A DNA stretch of 64,000 nucleotides. Origin: Antedon mediterranea (lineage: Eukaryota > Echinodermata > Crinoidea > Comatulida > Antedonidae). Position 1 is the stretch's first letter; the number at the start of each line of letters is the position of its first letter. This document shows positions 1 to 13,219 of this stretch, in pieces. The DNA is taken from the NCBI RefSeq assembly GCF_964355755.1, contig NC_092677.1, positions 14,282,601 to 14,346,600 of the forward strand. The letters are read 5' to 3'. The translations under genes and the position numbers were made by a program. The notes beneath the pieces were generated by a model. That model searched no databases, was not told where the DNA came from, and worked only from the letters and a program-made list of their open reading frames with translations.

Positions 1-120
1 AATGGTGTCCGGCGGGGGATAGTTTATTACCATTAGTTAAGGTCTAATGTAAAGCACCTAGAGGGGTCAGTGATCCAGTAGGTGCTATATAAATACTGTT
101 TATTATTATTATTATTATAA
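1..120 (+). mobile_element. 3' end of a LINE or LINE-tailed SINE
   Basis: The stretch carries a GTGCTATATAAATA motif followed by a TTATTATTATT microsatellite. This is the usual 3' terminus of L2/CR1-like LINEs and the SINEs that borrow their tails. The body lies beyond the left edge of the window, so only the tail is visible and no coding sequence can be read. A similar tail ends the LINE at 14.7 kb. Confidence 0.5.
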
Positions 121-460
121 GCCTAATACACAACTACTTAAGATACAGTATTGTACCCCTAAAAAATAATTGTTACAAACTTTTTTGTTAAATATTTGTC
201 AACAAATGTTTTGTTTAAATAGTAAGGAAGACAAATTGTCTGTAAATGTTTCTAATTAGATTTAAATTTATTTTTTAGAACTAAAATCAGTATTTTTTTT
301 TGTTTTTTGTTTCACATTGAAAGTAAATAACTTTACTAAAACTATATTTGTTATCCAATCTTTATTTTTAATGAGTCAAATAGAATGTAGTTAAATGATT
401 TATGCCTCGAAAAGAATTTCCATGGAGAAATTATAAGTTTAAAAAAAAATTAGCTGTTAC

Positions 461-1206
461 CTTTAAAACATCAAAATCACTGGGATAATGAGTGGCAGGA
501 TTGTCCCTTTTAAGTATGCTCCATGTTACCACTTGGGGATACTTTTTAATTGCTGCTTTTATGTAGTTATATCGACTTTTTGATGAATAATAATTGTCAA
601 ATATCACAATATATTCTTTGGAAAAAATAAATGAAAAGAATGATTAGGACGGTCGGCTATATTTTTTAAATAATAGAAACTTAAATTTCACTATTTCACA
701 GAGGAAGTGGGAAGTTTACTTATTAAAATACAAACTAAACAAAGTTACAGTTTTAAAAAGGGTAACTGTATCTACTGTAGTACAAGAAAAAATAAAAAAC
801 AATAAGATAAAACATTATAGGGATATATGGAAAAAATTGTTTTGACATAGAATGATATATTATTCATATTTTTAAAAGCTTTGATTAACTGTAGTGTACT
901 GTACCGTACAACATAAATATATTTTTATTTTAAATAATAAAACACTGTATTACAGTATTTTTTTGGAAATAAAGAGAATATTGTTTAAAACCTACCATGT
1001 TCAACATGTTCTGATGAAAACTCTATTTTTAATTCTGGTATATCTTCATCTGTGGTAACATTACTAAGGCAAGGTAAAAACTGCAACACGTCAACGCTAT
1101 CAGATGTATTGAGACTAACATCATCGTTGTCCAATTTTATTGCTATTGTCCCAGTCCACAGTATCAAAAATAGCACCACAAAAGAAATTGAGCTGAACAA
1201 ATACAT
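461..1206 (-). CDS. MBTPS1: Membrane-bound transcription factor site-1 protease, 5' exons (partial)
   Basis: Two coding exons are visible on the minus strand: 1206-996 and 615-461, joined phase 1 (GAACATG|gtaggt to ccaaag|AATATA). The second ends phase 0 at AAG|gtaac, and the gene continues off the left edge. The first exon encodes a hydrophobic signal peptide (residues about 1-22) followed by an acidic stretch ending IEFSSEHVEH. The second gives EYIVIFDNYYSSKSR and NPATHYPSDFDV. These match the start of the S1P/SKI-1 prodomain, where vertebrates have EYIV.F...F and NP...YPSDF. The family enzyme is a Golgi subtilisin-like protease that cleaves SREBP and ATF6; the catalytic domain is not in this window. 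Start chosen at the ATG preceding the signal peptide. Confident by motif order; no search was run. Confidence 0.88.
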
Positions 1207-2485
1207 GTTCTAATTCAGCCTAAATGTTTGTATCTATAAAACCTTGTGTTACCTATTGAAACAAATTGTACCTTTCCTCCTCTTCATTTCACAAAGTCTA
1301 TACAGTACACTCAATATTAATGTACAAAATGTTTTTAAAATTATATATTTTTATTACTGATCATCGAAGGATTATTTAATGATGTAAGTGCAGTATTGTT
1401 TAATCCAAAGATCTGTAAAATATAATGTCGGTCAGAGTAAATTACTAATCTACAAACTGAAATATGGTAAGAACATTGATGAATACATTGTGATATAAGG
1501 ATCCTACATACTAAAACACACTCGTTGATCCTGGCCTGTAACATATTTCATACAGTCAATACTCCCAAAAAAAATTGATTTTTACATTGATGTGGCCTAA
1601 GATCCGTGATAAACAACATAATTTTATTACAAATTTAGAAAAACAATATGCCTTTTTCAGGAAACGGAAGACATTTTGATCAATGACAAACAATGCTGTG
1701 CAACAGAAATAACATACAGTAGTGTTTTCAGGGGATTTCAGGACACCATGTTTTTGAGGGTATTACTGTAAAACGATTGGCCATGATTAAAAAAAAATGT
1801 TGATTGCCTAAAATCCAACACAAAAAAGAAACAGTGTTGAAGCATCAAGGCATACTGTCTACACCATTTTATTTATTGGTGCATATGCTATTATACTGTA
1901 CACTGTGTTTTACAATACAAATCATTTTTTTTCATTTCTTTTTTAATAATACATAGAGAGATGTAGGCCTAGGCTAATATTTTAGGAACATTTTACAGTA
2001 AAAATGCTGTCCATCAGTTTGTCCGTTAGGGAATTACGAATTTTTAAGTAACTTTTCCTCTAAAAATATGCTTGCAGCGCTATGTTATTTCTGTTGGTAT
2101 GCTTCCCAGCACAGCATTGTCATCGATCGAAGATGTCTTCCGTTTTGTTAAAAAGGCCTATTGAGATTGGTGAAAGAAGAGCGTAATTTTTGATGCACGG
2201 TGTGAGAGCTTGATATGTGTGTATATAGCTGCAATCCACTCGCAAATTTAATACTCTAGTACTAACTAATAGTCTGTATTATAATTATAAAGTTGTTAAA
2301 TAAATTCTAAAATATGCAAATAATATTCCGGTCAAACTGTGCCTGTGAGTGGCGTGCTATCCTCTGTAGATAGGCTAGTGCAATTTATCTCTCCAAAATA
2401 CATTAACTAGATGGCTTCACTTGTGAACTACAAGGCCTAGGCTAACTCTACTATCAATACTATAGTACTAGGCCTGGATTAGGCC
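1207..2485. other. Intergenic, probable promoter side of MBTPS1
   Basis: I see no coding exon here. It is AT-rich sequence with short TAGGCCTAG-like tracts near its right end. It should hold the 5' UTR and promoter of the minus-strand MBTPS1 gene, but no specific element can be pointed to. Confidence 0.4.
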
Positions 2486-3276
2486 AAGTTGAGCCGCCGA
2501 CAAGTTGAGCCGCCGCCAGAAAAACGTTATTTTCTATGAAACGCCAAATGCTTACTTTCGCCGGTGCTCGTTTCTATTTAATAGAAGTTCTATTTATATT
2601 AATTATTAGATATAACGATGTATATTCCAAAGTTTATATATCACGGTTTTTAGTATATATTATTAAATATTATAATTAAAGAGAAATAATTATGAATATC
2701 TGACTTGTAGATTCCAAAATATAAGGCCTAAAACATGACCGAAAATGATCGTTTTTAGCCAAAAATGACGTAAACATGTTGCCCCCTTAGGCGGCAGTTG
2801 TATGAACTAGGCCTACTCCATTTTCGGTAAAATAATTGCATAAAATCACCGTTTTTTAGTAAAATATTTTGTGTATTAACATTGTAAAATTCAATAAAAT
2901 ATGATATTAAAAGATAGTATATAAAAAATAATAATTATTTAACCTCATTCGAAGAGTATCAATACTCTATTATAGTCCTGAGAGACAACGTGATTTTACG
3001 CGAGAAAAATATTATGGAGTGCACTGCATTTTTACCTTGAAAGATTAAAAACAATTAAATTATTAAATATGACTACTTTCCTTTGCTGTGTTGTTATGGC
3101 GGTTCAAACCAACAAAATTGTAGTATGTAATTATTATTTATTTTCATGACACAATAAACCTAAAGACCATGAACTTATGTACTAGGACACCCCTCTATCA
3201 CTACGCGAAATGTCGTAAAAGACGCACTGGGCGTTTCATAGAAATTACCGGCGGCTCAACTTGTCGGCGGCCCAAC
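2486..3276. mobile_element. Non-autonomous TIR element with GTTGAGCCGCCG termini
   Basis: The left end contains AAGTTGAGCCGCCGACAAG and a second GTTGAGCCGCCG, then TTTCTATGAAACGCC. The right end contains the reverse complement: GGCGTTTCATAGAAA, then CGGCGGCTCAACTTG and CGGCGGCCCAACC. The inverted repeats are about 60 bp. The interior is AT-rich with no ORF, so this is a MITE-like element. Ends are accurate to a few bases; no target duplication was established. Confidence 0.7.
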
Positions 3277-4560
3277 CGGTCATATCCCCTAGGCCTATAA
3301 GACATCCTCTCCCGCCTGTCCCCTGCTGCTGCTCTGACTCAGTTTCAGGCCTAGGCCTAGCTAGGCAGCTAGGCTAGGCCAGCAAGCTGGCTGGATGATG
3401 GGTCTTGTTTTACCCAACTATATTATACACAAAACCAATATACCTATGGCAGCGAACCATTTCTATACTTATCTGTGTATTAAACTTACATTTATTATCA
3501 TAATCATGTGTAAAAGTCTAAATTATTATGAATAAAAAACGATTTTTAAACTCTTCTTCTTATTGTTCCTCTTTTTCTCTCTTTCCATGTTTTTTTTGTT
3601 GTGAATTCCCATGATGCATTTTGTTTGTTAGTGAAAGGTCAACAAGAGGTCATCATCACAAAATCATGTACAATAGTAAATATTAAAGGCAAGAGGCCTA
3701 AGAAATATCAATAAAAACAGATGTAAACATAGTTTAAATGCGATTTCAACGTCATATTTTAGTGATTAATTAATCAGGAAGCAATAGAGATTCTAAAAAA
3801 TGTCACATAAATTGTAAGTAGACTGTGTTTTCATGATTTTTTAAATAGATATCGGAGGGAGTCTGGAGTGTGTGGTAGGCCTAGCTAGGCCCAAGTTCCA
3901 TACGGAAGTTGCTCATTGAATTGAATGCTTTGGCGGCTATACTAGCCTAGCTAGGCCAATAGTGAGGCCTGGATTGCCTGACAAAAGTTGTACGTGTAGT
4001 AGATAAAGGTTTGCGTAGGCCTATGTTCTAAATACACTATAAACTAAAGTAGGCTTGATTCTATTACAATAAACTTACTAAAATTAAACGTTTATTATTA
4101 ATTATTTAATTGTTCTTTGTTTTTTTTTTGTCGTGTACATTGATGCTATAGCCTATTAAAAGTATTATGTATGTAATGTTTTATGCTCGCACACTAGGTC
4201 GATGGAAGAGGAAGAAAAAAGCCTGTATGTTATGCGCATTTGAACGATTTGCACAATTTGCAATTATGCAATTTTGCAATTTGAATCAAAATACTCAATT
4301 CAAATTGCACAGAGAATTTCAGTAATTGTTTGATAAAACGTTTTGTGTTATTATACTTTGTGTTCAACATATAATATATACATATAAAGCCTATAATGTA
4401 ATTATTAAATTTCATTCAATGACAATCCACGCATAACTGTAGCCTAATATATAAAATTTCTTTTTTAATGAAATCATCCTTTCTAAACTATGCCAATAGC
4501 AATACTTCACTTTTAAAATATTATTATTATTACAGACCAAAAACTTGAAAATAAACTCAA
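3277..4560. other. Intergenic, TAGGCCTAG-rich, upstream of the 4561 gene
   Basis: There are several palindromic TAGGCCTAG/CTAGCTAGG tracts (about 3290-3400 and 3870-4020). A short GCGC/TTGCAATTTGAA-type palindromic stretch at about 4228-4312 resembles the ends of the foldback element at 32.2 kb. No exon was recognised. Confidence 0.4.
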
Positions 4561-7500
4561 ATGGCAGCACAACAGGATATGGAAGAGAATGGTGGTATAA
4601 GAGATGAATTATCGGAATCCTCTCAAACAAATGGTACAAAAAAGAAACATATTCAAATTCAGTTTATGGAAAACAACAACTCAGAAGATTGGCACGGTAC
4701 AAGGATGAGCCTTCTAAGCGAAATTCATGTAGGCTACAGGAACATTGAAAGAACACTGAATGAGAGGCCATCATATACCATTCCTTTCCAAGCCAGATCT
4801 GATTATCCATTTGATTTTGAGAATGAACAGCATATTGCAAGAAATCATGTTGGCCCAGAGTGTGTTGATCACTTGAATGGAGATATGTCCAATAATGAAT
4901 CACATCATAACAGACATTTAAATGGCTTCTTTCTCACAGACATAAACAGTAGAGACGGGTTAATGCCACAAATGACAAATGGAACTTCTGCAGATCATGT
5001 AACCTCTGCAGATGTAACTTCTAACAATGATGTCCAAACAAAGAGTGAACATATAAACCACATTGGCACTTCTGATAGTAATTTAAGCAACTGTACATCT
5101 CTGCCAGATACCTTACCTTATGAAATTGATGAAAATCAATTTGATACACAGAGCACACCACATGAAAGAAGAGATACATTTAGGCTCCAATCAAATGTGT
5201 TGCCTGAACGAGACACCAATACCTCAGAACATTTAAATGAGGATTTTAGGGAAGAGTTTGTTCAAAATGGACATCATTCTGTGGCAGAAGATGCTGTAGT
5301 CAATCAGGATTATTTAAATGAATATAGAACTTCAGAAGTATTTCAGAACAATTTAGATCCTTGTGATGCTGTTTCAGAAGAAAATCGTAGATGTTGTGCA
5401 GATGCTACAGAATCAGTTCTTAATGTCATTTCAGGAGAAGTTGAAGATTTTGATGAAAGACAAAGTCATAAAAACAGTGAAACTGATCTTGAAGTTGAAC
5501 TAAATAACTTGTTACTTGAAAATTTTTCAGAGCAACAAGAAAATAATGTTTGTGAGGACAAAGGTGATGATGTTGATAGTGACCTCGATGCTGGAAGTCA
5601 GGATAACTCTTCTTCATCGTCGTCATCATCCTCTGATATTGTTGATGATATGGTTATGAATGTAGAGATGGGAAACCATTTGCTTACATCATCAGGAGCG
5701 ACACCAACCTGTGTTCCAGGAGCAAATTCATCAGATGACAGTGATGAGGGACTAGAAGCAGATGTTTGTGATGATGTCAGCGAACGTGAAGATGAATCAA
5801 ATAATGATGAGGTTAAGAATCTACCAATGGATGATGGAGATGATGATGGCTGTCTTGACATTTGGGACATGCCACAAACAATAGCACCAGAATTTGATGA
5901 AGATGAACAAGAAAGACTTATTGATAATAATTCAATGTCTTTTCTTGATTATTTACCAGAAAATTATACATTGATTAACAATGATAATTTATGTAGGAAT
6001 GGCAATAATGATGGAGCTTTTAATGAACTTTTAAGACATCATTCCGACTTCCAACATAGTACCAATTTTGTTGGAGATTTTTCTGAGTGTTCTGAACATC
6101 TTGATACTCACAGACCTTGCCGACAATCATTAGCTACTGGTCATAACTGTAATAAGTTGGATGAGCAGTCAATATCTCTGGAGGCAACTCATGCCTCATT
6201 TGGTAGAGTTTCAATGAATTCTTTTCAGGCAGTGCCACATCAACCTTCTTTTAGGCAATCTATTTCAGAAGGTGAACATGTTAAACCTAATTCCTTTAAT
6301 AGAATTGATGATGAAAATATTCTGGAAGACATGTCTAATGTCTCTAGTACAGAGTATGGGTTTAATCATCATTTGGAGAGCATGCATAGAGAGTATAAGG
6401 ATTCTAAAAACAAGGGTATTAATGAAATGTTTTCCACGTCAGTCTCCCATAATCAGTCAAGCCCATTTTTAAATACTGAAGATCACCCAAACGTTAGCAG
6501 CACATGCAACAGTGCATCCTCATTTCTGTCAGAAGGTGTCCGGAACTGTCATCTTTCAGAAGATGGCATGATGTCCATTAAAAATGACAACATATCTATA
6601 AACCAGAGACAATATTTTGGTATGGCTACTGGTGGTATTCGTGATCAATCTAATGACCAAGAGGATGAAAAACATAGCAAAGAAAGGCTTCTTTTGCAAG
6701 AGGTAAAAGATCAAATGGCATTGCAGTTGAGACGACTTGATGAACGTCGACAGGAGGAACTACGTTTTGAAGAAGTACTACAAGCAGAATTTGGAGAGGA
6801 GGAACAAGATGACCTTGAACTAGATTACGAAGAGGATGAATTACCGCTGCGGCCTAGTAACTTTGTTGTAGGAGATCTAATACAGGAAGATTCAATAGCC
6901 AGTGAGGAAGAATTGTCGGATGTAATAGAATCGAATCCTAGTTTTGCTGTTGATGATCTTGCTTTTGCAGGAATTGAAGGAGCATGTTGGTGTTTCCAAG
7001 AAGAGCAATTAGCCAATGAAGCCTCTTCGTGTAATAAAAGCGAGCAACAACCTTGTATAAAGAGTAATTGTAGTACTTGGCATAGTTTACAAAATGAGGA
7101 TGTTGGAGAAGAAACAATGGATGAGGAGCAACAAAGAGAACATGATCAGCCATTTATTGTATGGCGTCGCTCATTATTGAAAGGAGAACACGAACCCAAT
7201 GATGATCAAATAAGTGATCTGGAAGGTTATGTTAATGATAGAAATAATGAGTTTGTGGTACGAAGAAAACGTCAGACAAATCAACCTGGTAATACAGACA
7301 GAGACTGTATGCTAGATAGTGAAGATTTTAATCATAATCAAAACGATGAAGAAATTGAATCTCCAGAAAGTGTAGTTGAACTTGAGGAGAATGTTTTGCG
7401 TGACAGACTTTTAGCATTGAAAAAAGATGATGCAGATGCACCTCTTTGGGATGGTTTACATCCAAGGAATGTTCTTGGCACTTCTAATGAATTAACAGAC

Positions 7501-10500
7501 ATACATCAATCAGATACAGCTTCGGCACATGTGGCAAATAGGACTTCTTTTGTACAACATAATGAATTTAAGAGCGAGTTACCTGAAGATTGTATTAATA
7601 TTTGTAATAATACTAAATGTGTAGGAAAAGACGATAATACTTCAACCCATAATATTGTACGGGTAAGTTCACATATTGAGCTAAAATTGATGAAATTATA
7701 ATTTTGTGTGTTAGCAAGAAAGACATTTTTCTGGCGGATCCAGGATTTTTTAATTAGTTGAGCGCTAATATTTTTTTAATAGTCTGTCAAATAAAGGTAT
7801 CACATAATATTTAATAATTTCATGTCAAAAGGTGAACAGGTGAAAAAGTGAACGCACTAGAGCTACCCACTGGATCAACCATGGAGGTGCCATGGAGTTA
7901 CCTCCATGGATCAACCCTGCAGTTAAAATAACAATCCTAACTTGTTCTATAGTTTGTGGGCCAATATTGAAAGTTTTTTTTTCTATTCATTAATATTGAT
8001 AATAGTTTAGTAATTTATTATTTTGATACTTTTGTAATACTTTAGGTTAAAAAACAGAGACCAAAACCTGTAGAAAAGTTACCAAAAAACTCGGCCTTTA
8101 TATGGACACCATGGAACGCTGAGAGAATACAAAAATGTCATAAAGGACCATTACCTTACCTACCAAATGCTGTGAGAAATGCTTTGGTGAGTATTGAAGG
8201 CCCATTGAAGGTTCTTGGGGTTCAAAATACCTCCCTTTTTCCTGAAGTGCCCTTTTCAAACTAGAGACCAGCAGACCAAACATCCTCTGTATTTTCAGTC
8301 CTTTTCGAAATTGCTAAGATAATTTATACACAAGTTTATGCAAGAAAAATGTTTCTTCTGCCATGAGAATAATATTAATAATGTAATCCTGACAATCAGT
8401 CCTCTAATGTTTTATTATATTACAATTTTGTAAATAAAAACTTGTATATTTTGATGAATAGGGTATATTTAATATATAAAAAGGGGATAAATGATGTTTT
8501 CTTTATTTTCAGGTGGCGTTGGGATACAACCCAAACATAAAGGAAGAACAGAACTTAACACAATACATCAAGGAGAACTGTTCGACAGTTCCAAAATTTC
8601 TTATTTCCAGTCGCAAGCATTTTGGACTTCCTGAGGATATCATAGCTAGCTTATCCAAACATTCAAATAATGAAATGTTCTCACGGTTTTTTCCTTTTTT
8701 TCCCCGGAGGAGTGTGAATCTTTACAAATGGCTAAAAGAATGGATATCATTAGGTAAGCGTACAGTAGCAATGAATAATGAGAATAAGCATCTTTTCATT
8801 TACAACAACTAGTTACAGTCATTGTGTGCAGGCCGTGGGGCTTCCTACTGTAACTTGTTTTCTGAACACAGTGTTCAGACGAAGACCAAGACAATGCTTA
8901 GGTCATAGGTCATCATTAATCAAAATATCGAGAGTCAAGCCATGTTTAAACTAGTTGATATTATTTTGATCATCATCATGTTAGTTAATTAATTAACACT
9001 TCGTGTTAGTTATTAGTATTAAAATTAAATGAAATAACTTGGTTGACAATTCATTAAAATATAACTATACATATTTCAATATATACAAAAGATGAAGGGC
9101 TAGTGTTGCCCGAAAGCTCTGCTAACTTTTCTGGCTGTTTACTTTATCGTTTTGATTTAGCTTTTCGCTTTTTTTTTGTATCTCCATTGAGATCCAGCCA
9201 CTGATACCCACAGCATTGTCATTTTTTTCAGTAATTTGCCTTTGGATTAATATAAAAAGAGAAATGTTTAATCAATTTACAAATGTAAAATGTAGTTGTG
9301 TTATTGGATTGCAATTTTAAATGAGTTTAAATTTAATTTGGAAATCATCCATTTTCCCACCTGCTGTGATATACCGATTTCAGTATACATGTGAATGCCT
9401 TATACTTTACTTTAATTTCTTTACAGGTGTGGTTCCAATTGCGTCTTTCAATCCACAAGTTGGAATTGATTCTAATTGTCCGATTCCTAATGAGTGGCAC
9501 CATCAGATGATTTACGGATTGGATGAGCATCAAGTGTACTTGTGTACACCAAACATAACACTAAGTTATAACAAAATAGAGACACAATTAAGCAGTGATT
9601 CAGTATTATTAGTAAGCCTTACATTTTAAAATTTAATTCATTTTTCACTCACATAACAATGAATGGTGATAAGTTGAGGGTGTAGAATATATGGTGAGCT
9701 TTAAAAATTTATAGTATTCAGTTAGGTGAAGCCAAGCCGATTTGAATATAAAAATGGTAAGAATGAAAATATTCTCCCAATACATTCATTTTAGACTTTA
9801 TTCGATTAATCAGCCACTTTCATCTGGAATCAAATGACAAATCTATGACCGGTAACAAAACTCATAATTTAGACAGTTACCAATGGCACAGAGAAACGTA
9901 TTGTCCATTACTCTTTTTTCGGTCAATCATATAAAAATATTTTCGTCTTAAGCTCTGTCTACACTATCAAACCTTATCTGCCAAAAAAATGTATGCCCAT
10001 ATATGGACATGATGATGATGATGAGTCATATCACTACCATATTTAAGCATATCACTACCATATTTAAGCATATCTCTAACATATTTGGGCACGTATCACA
10101 CTCACAAACTATTGATAGTGTAGACAGAGCTTTACTTATTTTTGTTTAACTTAATAACTGTTTTCTTTAGGTTGCCAGAGAGGAGGTAGTAAACCGATGG
10201 GATAGGCGATCTAGGCTAGGTGATCTGAAACAACCACCTGATAATGATTCCAGGTGGATACAAATGAATGTGTTAGGTAAGTGTTGTTTCAATGCCTAAT
10301 TCCCTATAATCCTGGATGCACAACTGTGTGCACCCACTTTACAACACAACAGATGCATTCATAAACATGTAAATCAAATTTCTTTGCATTACACTTAACA
10401 GGGCAAGTTGTGAATGTAATGAGAGAGCAAAGTGCCCCGAAACCCCACGAAGATTATAGTAGACGATACTATTACAAGCCTCTGAAGCAGCGGCGTACTA

Positions 10501-10613
10501 CTCATGTACAGATACCTGCCTGTTATAAAGGTGGAATTACATTATGTGTTAAGAAAGAGGACAAGAAGGCATACGAGGCAGTAAAAAATGCTCCAGAGTT
10601 ACCATTGAGGTGA
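4561..10613 (+). CDS. Uncharacterised 1328-aa protein: acidic disordered N-terminus, conserved C-terminal domain
   Basis: Six coding exons join in frame: 4561-7662, 8046-8186, 8513-8753, 9427-9611, 10171-10276 and 10402-10613, giving 1328 aa. The first exon (1034 codons) is acidic, rich in Asn, Ser, Asp and Glu, and has a poly-Ser run near residue 350. A charged helical stretch lies near residues 705-760 (QLRRLDERRQEELRFEEVLQ). The remaining exons encode a compact, cysteine-poor domain of about 290 residues with aromatic-rich motifs: FIWTPWNAERIQKCHKG, FFPFFPRRSVNLYKWLKEW, EWHHQMIYGLDEHQVYLCTP and HVQIPACYKGGITLCVKKED. The last exons being many, small and phase-consistent supports a real domain. 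WHHQMIYG followed by a beta-rich segment is reminiscent of papain-like or C39-like folds, but I see no confident catalytic Cys, so I assign no activity. The ATG is the first in frame. Transcribed away from MBTPS1. Confidence 0.85.
9950..10131. mobile_element. Palindromic MITE, family A copy 1
   Basis: Termini are AGCTCTGTCTACACTATCAA and its inverse TTGATAGTGTAGACAGAGCT. The interior has the CATATATGGACATGATGATG and CATATCACTACCATATTT motifs shared by all family copies; here the CATATCACTACCATATTTAAG unit is repeated. It lies in intron 4 of the 4561 gene, just before the exon at 10171. Confidence 0.85.
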
Positions 10614-10716
10614 AGAACGAAGCCATGTTCTACACACAATAAGAATAGCTGTTTATATAAGGAATGGAATCAACTGTGTGTTTGAAGTGAAATGAGTAGT
10701 AAGTCTTCTGATAGCT

Positions 10717-10905
10717 TGTGAAGGTCCTATTCACATGAAATACCTTGTGAATCATCATTATGAAGTACCTTGTGAATTATCATTATGAAGGTCCTATTCA
10801 TTTGAAATACTTTGTGAATCAGCATTATAAGGTCCTGTTCACAAGAAATACCTTGTGAATCATCATTATGGTCCTATTCACATGAAATACTTTGTGAACC
10901 ATTGA
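10717..10905 (+). repeat. Tandem repeat, about 40-bp unit, in the 3' UTR
   Basis: About four to five imperfect copies of GGTCCTATTCACATGAAATA followed by CCTTGTGAATCATCATTATG. The array begins about 100 bp after the stop codon of the 4561 gene, so it probably lies in its 3' UTR. Confidence 0.8.
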
Positions 10906-12503
10906 TAAGAAAGCGTTAATGTTAGCAGCAATATTAAACTGTTGATTCACATTGTGACCTAAAATTGATATCTTTACACAGAAATGTAAATTTTAATGCA
11001 TGTATATGCAGTCACTTACACCTAATTTGTTATTGTTTGATTATTTTAATGAATTATGAATTTTAATGCAATATTGAAAAGAGGATTATTATTATTATAT
11101 ATTAGTTTCCTTTGGGATAGTCAATGGAGTATATTAACCACAGTATACTCATTTCTCTACGAACAATTAGAACTACAGTTGAAAAAAACATCTTCATTTA
11201 TGTAAATTGAAAGGCTAAAAAATGTCCTTATTTTGCACAGTTATACAAAGTATGAACTTTGAATTTAATTATTTAAAAAATACATTTTAAAATTGGTGTA
11301 TTGTGTTCTTCCTCAACCTATAGTTTGTACTTGCAATTTTCTAAATTATAAATCTTGCCATAAATTTCATTTTTTCAAATGCAGTGATTTTGGTGCATGT
11401 TTTTCATTTTAATTGTTTCCATTTTTCATTGTTTGCCATAAAAGTTTCCCAAGTTTGTGTTGAGCTTGAGAACTTGACTGTCACAATGTACCATTTGATA
11501 TGTGATTCTCATATTAAACTACTGAAAAAGGTAGTTATGGTAAAATTCTATTGTTTTAATATATTGTCAGCTTTTCTGTTTTCATTTTTAAAATGCTAAT
11601 TTCAGCCCTTCACAAAATTATAATTATAATCATCTTATCATTGAGTTTTGATACAGTATTTTATATTCATCAAGTGCATTGAAGACATAGGTAGAATAAA
11701 GTTCAATGATTTACAATAATTGTCATTAATTAAGCTAAATGAAATCTTTATCCATAAAATGATGGAGGTAAAAACATAGTATTATATTACTATAGACAGT
11801 TACTAGAAAGGCATTATTCAAAATGGCCACTGTATCTATTCCATAATCAAACTAGCCTATGTAATTGGCCCATAATAATTCCTCCATGAATGTGATTGGC
11901 CAATTGAGTATTCAGTCACATGATTGGCTTGCTGTTTCTCTGATTATTTTGCAGTTGGTTTAAAATCATAAAAACATAAATTTGGCACATAACGTAGATA
12001 CTGTAGATAGATGTTATTACATTTTTGTCGTAACAAATTACTTGTTATCAAGTGTGTGAGGAAAAGTTTTGTTATGTTTTATGTACTGTAATAAATTAGT
12101 TTTACGTTTTTATACTTTCCTATGGGAAATTGTTGAATCAACTGGAAAATACCAGTGTAGAGAAGTGGAAAATGTACTATACTATTGTAATTTTATTTAT
12201 TACGCCTAAATATTAAATAGCATAGCGATTATACAAAACATGTGTTGTGGTTAATACTGTATACACTTTTTATATTACACTTATACAACATTGTGGTTTC
12301 CACATACAGACAGGCATATTCTTAGGTAAAAAGCAGATACTGTACGTCAGCGTTCCACAACTGTTTTTGCCGCGACCCCATGATCCTATTTTGGGAATTC
12401 TCGCGACCCAACATTGTGTATTTGAGCTTACAGCAGATTTTACAGACTGCAAACAATTTAAATGAAGACCAAGCTAAACACTTCTCAATACACCAAGCTT
12501 TTA

Positions 12504-12638
12504 AAGCTGTCTACACTATCAAACTTTGTGACAAAAAATGTGATCTGACCATATATGGACATGATGATGTCATATCACTACCATATTAGGTAACATCACA
12601 CTTTTTTTGTCAAAAGAGTTTGATAGTTTAGACAGCTT
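12504..12638. mobile_element. Palindromic MITE, family A copy 2
   Basis: Termini AAGCTGTCTACACTATCAAA and TTTGATAGTTTAGACAGCTT flank the shared core CATATATGGACATGATGATG and CATATCACTACCATATT. It lies downstream of the 4561 gene. Confidence 0.85.
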
Positions 12639-13051
12639 AAAAAACTATTTAACCAGACAGTGACTTAATAATGATGTAAAACACTAAAAGAAATTGCAAG
12701 GAATGGAAGTCAACTAAAAATCCTCGTTAGAAGAGCAGCTGAAGCGGAGATTTCTGAGGACTTCTCTGAGGAACAGCCTTAAGTCATACAGACAGATAGT
12801 GTCACTACTCAATATGGTTGTTAAACTATTGTTTTATGGTTGTTAAAATATTGTTTAAAACAAGCAAATCTCTGAAAAAAGATATTGAAAATGAACAAAA
12901 ATATATGAACTCTGAATAATGTTGATGATTATTGTAATCTACGAATTCATTTTCTCACAAATTCTGATATTTCTTTTTGCATTTGACAACACTCATAAGG
13001 AAAATAGTTTACATGGCCATGACTAGATTAAACTTAAGTTTATAACTCTCT

Positions 13052-13219
13052 GGTCAGACCATTGAGAAATAACTTATCTCTCAATGGTCTGACCAAGGAG
13101 AAATAATTTATGGAACATGGTCAAATAATCATTTGGTCAGTCTAATTACCGATAAACACCAAAAACAATAAAATATTGTTTTTGGTTGTTTCAGGTAGTT
13201 TTCGGTAATTAGACAGACC
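13052..13219. repeat. Two adjacent palindromes
   Basis: The first stem is GGTCAGACCATTGAGA (13052-13067) against its exact inverse at 13079-13094. The second is GGTCAGTCTAATTACCGA (13135-13152) against TCGGTAATTAGACAGACC (13202-13219), one mismatch. Both begin with GGTCAG, so they may be the ends of one MITE family inserted twice or rearranged. Confidence 0.7.
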
